A stretch of DNA of 64,000 nt from Methylovulum miyakonense HT12 (lineage in GTDB: Bacteria > Pseudomonadota > Gammaproteobacteria > Methylococcales > Methylomonadaceae): assembly GCF_000384075.1 (NCBI RefSeq), contig NZ_KB913025.1, forward strand, positions 1,875,551 through 1,939,550, in the 5' to 3' direction. Positions 58,278 to 64,000 of the stretch are shown piece after piece. A model generated the notes under the pieces. That model made no database searches. It had not been told where the DNA came from and worked only from the letters and a program-made list of their open reading frames with translations. The position numbers were made by a program, and so were the translations under genes. Within the stretch, counting starts at the first letter, position 1, and the number at the start of each line of letters is the position of its first letter.

Positions 58278-59942
58278 ATGTCCACAAACGATACCCCATT
58301 GCCAGCCAATTTTATCCGCCAGATTATTGCCAACGATCTAAACACTAACAAACACAATGGCCGGGTCGCCACCCGTTTTCCGCCAGAACCCAATGGTTAC
58401 CTGCATATTGGCCATGCCAAATCCATTTGCCTGAATTTTGGTATGGCGCTTGAAAACAACGGCACTTGCAACTTGCGTTTCGATGACACTAATCCAGAAA
58501 AGGAAAGCGACGAATATGTCCAATCCATCATGCGTGATGTGCAATGGTTGGGTTTCAGTTGGAGCGAGCTGCGCCATGCGTCGGATTATTTTGAGCAACT
58601 CTATGATTACGCGATACAGCTGGTTGAACGAGGTTTGGCGTATGTCGATAGCCTGTCCGCCGAAGAAATCCGTGCTTACCGGGGCACGCTCACCGAAGCG
58701 GGTAAAGAAAGCCCTGACCGCAACCGTCCGATTGCTGAAAATTTGAATTTGTTCAGGCGCATGCGGGCAGGTGAATTTGACGAGGGGCAATATGTGTTAC
58801 GGGCTAAAATTGACATGGCTTCGCCCAATATCAATATGCGCGACCCGGCGATATACCGTATCCGGCGCGTCCACCACCAACGCACTGGCGATGCGTGGTG
58901 CATTTATCCGATGTACGATTACACGCACTGCATTTCCGATGCGCTGGAAAATATCACCCATTCCCTTTGTACGCTAGAGTTTGAAGACCATCGCCCTTTG
59001 TATGACTGGGTGCTTGACCAACTGCAAACACCCAGCCATCCGCAACAAATCGAATTCGCCCGCTTACAGCTCGAATACACCATTGTCAGCAAGCGTAAGC
59101 TGAATTTATTGGTCACCGAAAAACATGTCAATGGTTGGGACGACCCGCGTATGCCGACATTGGCGGGCTTGCGCCGGGCCGGGGTGACCCCGAAGGCGAT
59201 CCGCGATTTTTGTGAGCGTATCGGCCTGACCAAACAGAATTCCTGGATCGAAATGGGGGTATTGGAATACTGCATCCGTGAAGATTTGAACGAAAATGCC
59301 TTGCGGGTCATGGCTGTTTTGGAACCATTGCGGGTTGTCATCACTAACTATCCTGATGGCCAGGTCGAAAACCTGGAAGTTAGTAACCATCCGCAACGGC
59401 CCGAGCTAGGCAAGCGCACCGTGCCGTTTTCTAAAGTGATTTTGATTGAGCAAGATGACTTTTCTGAAAACCCGCCGCCCAAGTACAAGCGTCTGGTCGT
59501 CAGTGAAGAAGTGCGCTTACGGGGTTCTTATGTTATCCGTTGCGATTCCGTGATTAAAAACGAAGCAGGGGAGGTCATTGAAATCCACTGTAGCTATGAT
59601 CCGGGCACTTTAGGCAAAAACCCCGAAGGCCGTAAAGTGAAAGGCGTCATCCACTGGGTGTCCGAAGCCCATGCGCTACCCGCTGAAGTACGTTTGTATA
59701 ACCGCTTGTTTACCGTACCGCAGCCTGATAATGAAGCCAATTTTTTGGACGCGTTAAACCCCCATTCCTTGGAAACCCTGACCGCTTGCCGTGTTGAAGC
59801 CAGTTTGGCACAGGCAACGACCGTCCAACGTTACCAGTTTGAACGCACTGGCTATTTTTGCCTTGATGCTGTTGATGGCATAAATGGGGGGCTAGTATTC
59901 AACCGTACCGTCACTTTACGCGACGGTTGGGTAAAAGACTGA
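58278..59942 (+). CDS. glnS: glutaminyl-tRNA synthetase
   Basis: A 554-residue class I synthetase that charges tRNA-Gln. The HIGH site is [15 protein letters not shown] (about 34-48), the KMSKS equivalent is VVSKRKL (about 268), and the anticodon-binding beta barrels fill the C-terminal half ([16 protein letters not shown].., [13 protein letters not shown]-type region). Length matches the family. GlnS is typical of gamma- and some betaproteobacteria. No insertion or odd residue is seen. The frame starts at the ATG at 58278. Confidence 0.97.
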   Translation: MSTNDTPLPANFIRQIIANDLNTNKHNGRVATRFPPEPNGYLHIGHAKSICLNFGMALENNGTCNLRFDDTNPEKESDEYVQSIMRDVQWLGFSWSELRHASDYFEQLYDYAIQLVERGLAYVDSLSAEEIRAYRGTLTEAGKESPDRNRPIAENLNLFRRMRAGEFDEGQYVLRAKIDMASPNINMRDPAIYRIRRVHHQRTGDAWCIYPMYDYTHCISDALENITHSLCTLEFEDHRPLYDWVLDQLQTPSHPQQIEFARLQLEYTIVSKRKLNLLVTEKHVNGWDDPRMPTLAGLRRAGVTPKAIRDFCERIGLTKQNSWIEMGVLEYCIREDLNENALRVMAVLEPLRVVITNYPDGQVENLEVSNHPQRPELGKRTVPFSKVILIEQDDFSENPPPKYKRLVVSEEVRLRGSYVIRCDSVIKNEAGEVIEIHCSYDPGTLGKNPEGRKVKGVIHWVSEAHALPAEVRLYNRLFTVPQPDNEANFLDALNPHSLETLTACRVEASLAQATTVQRYQFERTGYFCLDAVDGINGGLVFNRTVTLRDGWVKD

Positions 59943-59983
59943 ATAGGCCGCAAACGATTTAATTTTTATTTTTGGAGTAATTG

Positions 59984-60340
59984 ATGAAACTAATTTTGAA
60001 AACAACCTTGATATTAACGCTGCTGATATCATACAACGCCAGCGCTTCCAGTTATCCGGCCCGGTTAGGCGGGAAAATTGGCAATGGCATTGCTAATAGT
60101 GTGACGGGCATTGCGGAAATCCCCAAAACCATCATGATCGCCAACCGCAAAGAGGGTGTCGCTTATGCGGCGACTGCGGGATTGGTTACGGGGCTTGTGC
60201 ATATGATGGGACGCACATTGAGCGGGGCTTATGATTTGGCCACGTTTATTATCCCGACCAAGCCGATTGTGACGCCGGATTATATCTGGCAGGATTTTGA
60301 TACGGAAACTTCTTACCGGTCAACGTGGCAATTCCGTTAA
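59984..60340 (+). CDS. TIGR04073 exosortase-system-associated protein
   Basis: A 118-residue secreted protein. It has a signal peptide (MKLILKTTLILTLLISYNASA) and the family pattern GKIGNGIANSVTGIAEIPKTI..GVAYAATAGLVTGLVHMMGRTLSGAYDLATFIIPT. The family occurs in genomes with exosortase/PEP-CTERM systems; its job is unknown. GGAG lies 8 bases before the ATG at 59984. No exosortase lies in the window. Confidence 0.83.
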   Translation: MKLILKTTLILTLLISYNASASSYPARLGGKIGNGIANSVTGIAEIPKTIMIANRKEGVAYAATAGLVTGLVHMMGRTLSGAYDLATFIIPTKPIVTPDYIWQDFDTETSYRSTWQFR

Positions 60341-60346
60341 AAAGGT

Positions 60347-60382
60347 AAGCGGGCGCGATTTTATGGGCCGCGCCCGCTTTTT
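60347..60382. terminator. bidirectional terminator between convergent genes
   Basis: AAGCGGGCGCG (60347-60357) pairs with CGCGCCCGCTT (60369-60379), an 11-bp stem followed on + by TTT and on - by ACCTTTTT. It separates the TIGR04073 gene from the convergent membrane protein gene. Confidence 0.85.
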
Positions 60383-60387
60383 ACGGT

Positions 60388-61056
60388 TTAGTCGTCGCTA
60401 CCGAAAATGCCCAGTATTTGCAACAAGCTCAGGAATAAGTTGTAAATGGAAACATATAAGTCAACAGTCGCCATAATATAATTGGTTTGGCCGCCGTTGA
60501 CCATCAGGCTGGTTTGGAACAGGATCATGCCTGACATCAGCAGGATGAACATCGCCGAAACCGCCAATGACAAAGCGGGGATGGCGAAAACAATGGCCCC
60601 GATACCGGCCAAAAACGCCACCAGTATGCCCACCATCAAAAAACCGCCCATAAAGCTGAAATCCTTGCGGGTTGTCAGCGCATAGCCGGACAGCCCCAAG
60701 AAAATGGCGCCCGTGCCACCCAAGGCCATCATGATCAGTTCATGGCCATTCGTAAAGGCTTTGATGTACATGGACAGGATAGGCCCCAACGTCAGCCCCA
60801 TAAATCCGGTCAACGCAAACACCAACACAATGCCCACCGCGCTGTTACGGAATTTAGTGATGGCAAACAGCAGGCCATAAAAACCGACCAGCGTCAAAAT
60901 CATCCCCGGATGGGGAAGGTTCAGATACATGGATGCGCCAGCGGTCATGGCACTGAACAGCAAAGTCATCGACAACAACAAATAAGTGTTTCTTAACAGT
61001 TTGTTGGTTGCCAAAACGCCTGCTTCTGGGCGCGATAACACGGTATCTACTTTCAT
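60388..61056 (-). CDS. Bax inhibitor-1 family membrane protein (YccA-like)
   Basis: A 222-residue inner-membrane protein with seven predicted helices. Family marks are NKLLRNTYLLLSMTLLFSA at the start, GLYYAITKFRNS-like stretches, GPILSMYIKAF, and the C-terminal YVSIYNLFLSLLQILGIFGSDD with the acidic end that acts as a pH sensor in relatives. YccA-type proteins modulate FtsH protease and calcium leak. It is monocistronic; a long AT-rich leader lies upstream (61057-61130). Confidence 0.92.
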   Translation of the reverse strand: MKVDTVLSRPEAGVLATNKLLRNTYLLLSMTLLFSAMTAGASMYLNLPHPGMILTLVGFYGLLFAITKFRNSAVGIVLVFALTGFMGLTLGPILSMYIKAFTNGHELIMMALGGTGAIFLGLSGYALTTRKDFSFMGGFLMVGILVAFLAGIGAIVFAIPALSLAVSAMFILLMSGMILFQTSLMVNGGQTNYIMATVDLYVSIYNLFLSLLQILGIFGSDD

Positions 61057-61200
61057 AATGATAGTCTCCTAAGGTAATTGACGGTGTAAAGGACTCTTGG
61101 ATATTACTAGAGTTTCACCAATCTAGTAAGAAAATTAAACGCCACTGGCCGTAAACAGGCCGGTTGCCCCTGTGAAAGCCGGTCCAGTCCTGCGGTTATT

Positions 61201-61749
61201 TTATTCATGTTGGTGGCATGCCGCCAGCAATGCCTGCATTTTTTCCAATCCCAGTTGGCGGGTCAAGCCGATATTGCGTTGGGGGATCCCTTCCACGTCA
61301 GGGTGGTTGCTGACGGCAAAATCTATACTGCTTTCCCTTAAAAGGTGCAACATCGGATAGGGTGAGCGGTTGGTGTAATTGGCCGGATCGTCGGGCTCCG
61401 CCCCGGCAAAACAATAATCGGGATGGAAGCTGGCGATCTGGTAAACCCCTTCGTAACCTTGGGCAAGCAATAACGATTCGGCAAGGTCGAGAAAATCCAG
61501 ATACCCGTCAAAGGCGGTGAAGCCGTGGCGGTATATTAAAAGCGTTGTGGTGATGCTGCCGTCGTTATCCAAGCGGGCGCACTCTGCGATCAAGTTGAGC
61601 AGGCATTTTTCGATGCCGGTCTCCGCCTCTTCGTAATAGCGGATGCTGTTGCGCTCTAGTTCCCGTTTGGCAAACGGGCATAAGGAATAGCCGATGATGA
61701 TGGTTTGCAGCCAAGCACGGGTGGCGGAGATAGCGGGTGAATGGTTCAT
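61201..61749 (-). CDS. DUF1415 protein
   Basis: A 182-residue conserved protein of unknown function. Conserved blocks are LCPFAKRELERNSIRYY, YRHGFTAFDGYLDFLDLAE, IASFHPDYCFAGAEPDDPANYTNRSPYPMLHLLRE and DIPQRNIG-like end. CPFA near the N-terminus and the FHP..CFAG cysteine could be redox active or bind metal, but no activity is established. It is divergent from fnr with about 120 bases between starts. Confidence 0.88.
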   Translation of the reverse strand: MNHSPAISATRAWLQTIIIGYSLCPFAKRELERNSIRYYEEAETGIEKCLLNLIAECARLDNDGSITTTLLIYRHGFTAFDGYLDFLDLAESLLLAQGYEGVYQIASFHPDYCFAGAEPDDPANYTNRSPYPMLHLLRESSIDFAVSNHPDVEGIPQRNIGLTRQLGLEKMQALLAACHQHE

Positions 61750-61871
61750 AGTCCGGTATGTTATGGCAAAGGCCTATTTTAGCCTTAACTCGCAGGGGCT
61801 GAACATTTACTTTGTGATGGCCATCTTCTGCTACACTGTCAGCTTTGCCGACAATACGGATAGGTAAACTA

Positions 61872-62606
61872 ATGGGATTTGCCCCGACCAAAGCTTCATG
61901 CCCAGATTGTAGGTTATCAGAGTTATGCTTGCCTTTTGGGTTGCAACGTAATGAAGTCCAGCAGCTTGCGACGATAGTCAAAAACCAGCGGGTATTGCAA
62001 ACCGACGGTTATTTGTATTTGCAAAGTGCCGAATGCCTGCATTTGTATGCGGTCAAGTCCGGGTCGTTCCGCAGTTTTATTTTAAATGCGGACGGGCTTG
62101 AACAAACTATCGGGTTTTATTTGCCTGGCGAAATCATGGGCTTGGATGCTTTGCAATCGGGCCGTTATAGTTGCTCGACAATTGCCTTGGAAACGGGTTC
62201 GGTCTGTGAAGTGCCGCTGTCACGGCTGAATGAGTTGTGCAGTGAAATACCCGGGTTACAGATACAAATGATGCGGATTTTGGGCAAAGAAATCGCTTCC
62301 GACCATGACAAGATTGTCTTATTGGGACACCGCACCGCCAAAGAGCGGGTGGCGACATTTTTACTGATGCTGTCAAGGCGATATGGCGCATTGGGTTTTT
62401 CAGGCACCACCTTCAATTTGAGCATGCGCAGGCAAGATATTGCCAACTTCCTCGGGCTTACGATTGAAACCGTCAGCCGCCAACTTGCGGAACTTAGCAA
62501 GCAAGGCATCATCATCGTGAAACAGCGCGGCGTCGAAATTATCGACTTGCCTTTGTTAACGACCATTGTCGAACCGTGCGTCACGCATCGGCACACAATC
62601 GCCTAA
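61872..62606 (+). CDS. fnr: Fnr-family oxygen-responsive transcription regulator
   Basis: A 244-residue CRP/FNR protein. The N-terminal cysteines C10, C13 and C19 (CPDCRLSELC) and C112 (in GSVCEV) match the four [4Fe-4S] ligands of E. coli FNR, so it should dimerise and bind DNA when oxygen is absent. The helix-turn-helix is RQDIANFLGLTIETVSRQLAELS, whose recognition helix (ETVSRQL) is the FNR type. The ATG at 61872 has AGGT upstream; the frame extends to a TTG at 61845. It may control denitrification or nitrate genes elsewhere; no FNR box was found beside nirB. Confidence 0.94.
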   Translation: MGFAPTKASCPDCRLSELCLPFGLQRNEVQQLATIVKNQRVLQTDGYLYLQSAECLHLYAVKSGSFRSFILNADGLEQTIGFYLPGEIMGLDALQSGRYSCSTIALETGSVCEVPLSRLNELCSEIPGLQIQMMRILGKEIASDHDKIVLLGHRTAKERVATFLLMLSRRYGALGFSGTTFNLSMRRQDIANFLGLTIETVSRQLAELSKQGIIIVKQRGVEIIDLPLLTTIVEPCVTHRHTIA

Positions 62607-62650
62607 ACGAGGGAAGGCGAGGCTTACCTCCCCACGTTTAGACCACTGCT

Positions 62651-62770
62651 TTATTTCGCGATTTGGCTTGAAGCCGCGCTAGCTGGTTTTTCCGGGCCTT
62701 TACCAGATTCGCAAGCGGTCAAAGTGGCTACAGCAATAACTAACAAAACTAAAGAACTGATAACTTTCAT
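62651..62770 (-). CDS. very small lipoprotein
   Basis: A 39-residue peptide, MKVISSLVLLVIAVATLTAC then ESGKGPEKPASAASSQIAK. The lipobox is LTAC with Cys20 as the lipidated residue, leaving a 20-residue mature tail. This is the size and style of entericidin- or Lpp-like small lipoproteins. The ATG at 62770 fits the signal; the frame is open to 62869 but that part does not resemble a leader. Convergent with fnr. Confidence 0.7.
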   Translation of the reverse strand: MKVISSLVLLVIAVATLTACESGKGPEKPASAASSQIAK

Positions 62771-62901
62771 AAATTTTCTCGCAGATGGGTGATGACGACA
62801 GAATAAACCCGTTTTCGGGGTGAGGCTATTGTGCCACCCTCCACACTGGATGGTTTTGACATAGATCAAACCGTCCGCAAATACCGCCCAACACGGGCGG
62901 A

Positions 62902-63672
62902 TTATAAAAACAATTCGACTTCACCCAGAAAGGCTTCAGGTTGCTGCACATGCAGCCAATGTCCGGCATTGGCGATTGCGGTGAAACTGGCTTTTGGAAA
63001 AAGCGCGGAGATTTGCGCCGCTTGCACATAATTGGAATCTGCGCCCGCCAGAAACAATGTCTTGCCCGAATAGGGCTGCAAGTGCTGGGTTTCCGGAAAT
63101 GCGGCGATATTGTCTGCGGTGCGGGAAAATATATCCAAATTAACCCGCCAGCCATACGCCCCGTCTTTGAGGATAAGGTTTTGCAATAAGAACTGCCGGT
63201 AGCTCAAATCCGGTATGTCTCCGGCTAGATGTGTTTCCGCTTGCTTGCGGTTGGTGATTTCAGCAAGGGGCAGGGATTTTAACGCGCTGATCAAAGGCAC
63301 GAAACTATGCGCGTAGCTGACGGGGGCAATATCGACAACGATTAGCTTGTCCACATAATCAGGGAAGTGCAGGGCGAACCACATGGCGATTTTTCCGCCC
63401 ATGCTATGGCCGAGCAAATTGACCATTGACAGGCCTTGCTGGCCGATAAACCGCAACACATCCTCCGCCATCACCGGATAATTCATCACGGGATGATGCA
63501 CGGACATGCCGTGGTTACGCATATCGAGCAAGTAAACCTGATGCTTTTCCGCCAATTTGCCGGCAATCTGCCGCCAATTCCTGGAAGATGCAAAAAAACC
63601 GTGCAGGATAAGCAGTGGCGGTTGCCCGGTAACTTCACCAAAAACTTCAAACGCGAGATCGACGGCGGCCAT
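62902..63672 (-). CDS. alpha/beta hydrolase (YbfF-like esterase)
   Basis: A 256-residue hydrolase. Oxyanion strand PLLILHGFFASSRNW (about 19-33), nucleophile Ser in GHSMGGK (about 88-94), and the catalytic His in NAGHWLHVQQPEAF near the C-terminus (about 238) form the triad. It cleaves ester or thioester bonds of an unknown substrate. The ATG at 63672 overlaps the stop of the upstream DUF445-like gene (TAATG), so they form an operon; the ORF extends 63 bases further upstream but that is the end of the neighbour. Confidence 0.88.
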   Translation of the reverse strand: MAAVDLAFEVFGEVTGQPPLLILHGFFASSRNWRQIAGKLAEKHQVYLLDMRNHGMSVHHPVMNYPVMAEDVLRFIGQQGLSMVNLLGHSMGGKIAMWFALHFPDYVDKLIVVDIAPVSYAHSFVPLISALKSLPLAEITNRKQAETHLAGDIPDLSYRQFLLQNLILKDGAYGWRVNLDIFSRTADNIAAFPETQHLQPYSGKTLFLAGADSNYVQAAQISALFPKASFTAIANAGHWLHVQQPEAFLGEVELFL

Positions 63673-64000
63673 TAGGCGAACCCGAACAATGCGCCTAAGA
63701 CGCCGCCAAACACGCCGCCCCAGACTACCAGCCAACCCAAATGTTCATGGATAATCGCCTCCACCATCTCTTTCACCATTTGTGGCGTCAGTTCAGCCAG
63801 GCGTTTATCTATCACGCTTTCAATTTTTGCCACGATGTCCGTGCTGATTTTATGTGCGTCCAAGCCCTGCTGTAACGCGCCCTTGAACACTTCCGAATGC
63901 ACCATGTCAGTCAAAGTGACACGCATTTTTTCGCTGAACGGTTCTTTTAAGGGGGCCAAAGCTTCAGCACCGCCCATCATCAATAACATGCCGCCAAAAG
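63672..64000 (-). CDS. DUF445 family membrane protein, partial (N-terminus beyond right edge)
   Basis: The last 109 codons of a gene whose start lies outside the window. The segment reads DMVHSEVFKGALQQGLDAHKISTDIV, then AELTPQMVKEMVEAIIHEHLGWLVVWGGVFGGVLGALFGFA, the amphipathic and membrane-spanning end of DUF445/YheB-like proteins. Function unknown. It shares bases with the start of the hydrolase gene. Confidence 0.75.
   Translation of the reverse strand, partial: FGGMLLMMGGAEALAPLKEPFSEKMRVTLTDMVHSEVFKGALQQGLDAHKISTDIVAKIESVIDKRLAELTPQMVKEMVEAIIHEHLGWLVVWGGVFGGVLGALFGFA

Overview
The window looks like a chromosomal stretch of a gammaproteobacterium of roughly 50% G+C, most likely a Methylococcales-type methanotroph or a close methylotroph. 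Pointers are a glutaminyl-tRNA synthetase, a DUF1415 protein, an Fnr protein with four cysteines, a TIGR04073 exosortase-associated protein, a sterol-desaturase-like hydroxylase, a P450 and an assimilatory nitrate pathway. No methane oxidation gene is present, so the taxonomic call is inference.

Layout. (1) 483-11966 is one tightly packed + strand operon. It starts with polysaccharide synthesis: two GT2 transferases, a serine-acetyltransferase-like enzyme, a TagA/WecG transferase, a polyprenyl-phosphate sugar-1-phosphate transferase and a nucleotidyltransferase-like protein. It continues into signalling: an RsbW-like ATPase, a STAS protein, a large hybrid histidine kinase and a response regulator-PP2C phosphatase. 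(2) 12519-20228 holds a secreted collagen-like protein with 9 x 45 bp repeats, three phage tail-collar (MdpB-like) proteins, a DUF6916-like protein, and four likely modification enzymes (GNAT, Asp/Asn beta-hydroxylase, sulfotransferase, GT2). (3) 20551-31367 is nitrate/nitrite assimilation: an NtrC-type site, a sigma-54 promoter, a two-hairpin/terminator leader like those read by ANTAR antiterminators, then nirB, nirD, a PhzF-like gene, an FAD reductase and nasA. Between the reductase and nasA sit a CcdAB toxin-antitoxin pair, a DUF4143-type ATPase and a small antitoxin-like gene. Two related palindromic elements lie here, one inserted in frame inside nasA.

(4) 31413-35343 (-) is a MoxR / DUF58 / transglutaminase operon. 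(5) 35497-38934 holds DUF2782, a sterol-desaturase-like hydroxylase, a membrane protein and a nucleoside phosphorylase. A dispersed repeat follows at about 39015-39262. (6) 39473-45700 carries two P-type ATPases (MgtA-like and P1B), a b561-type cytochrome, a small Tat-signal protein, an SMR transporter and a decayed DMT transporter. (7) 45835-48137 is a P450 overlapping an LpxL/HtrB-type acyltransferase. (8) 48900-51650 is AT-rich, with a three-gene operon of unknown function and a tRNA 3'-end remnant, and looks like an island. (9) 51651-52906 holds moaE, moaD and moaC, which would supply the NasA cofactor. (10) 53064-64000 holds an isolated lpxD, a second partner-switching pair (CBS-PP2C-ATPase and STAS-STAS-PhnD-like), glnS, a TIGR04073 protein, a Bax-inhibitor-1 protein, DUF1415, fnr, a tiny lipoprotein, an alpha/beta hydrolase and a partial DUF445 gene.

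Most unusual points: the in-frame palindromic element in nasA; the NtrC/sigma-54/antitermination leader of nirB; two pseudo-enzyme sugar-transferase proteins flanking the intact one; the collagen-like plus tail-collar cluster beside hydroxylase, sulfotransferase and glycosyltransferase genes; the STAS-STAS-PhnD fusion; and the AT-rich three-gene operon beside a tRNA remnant.
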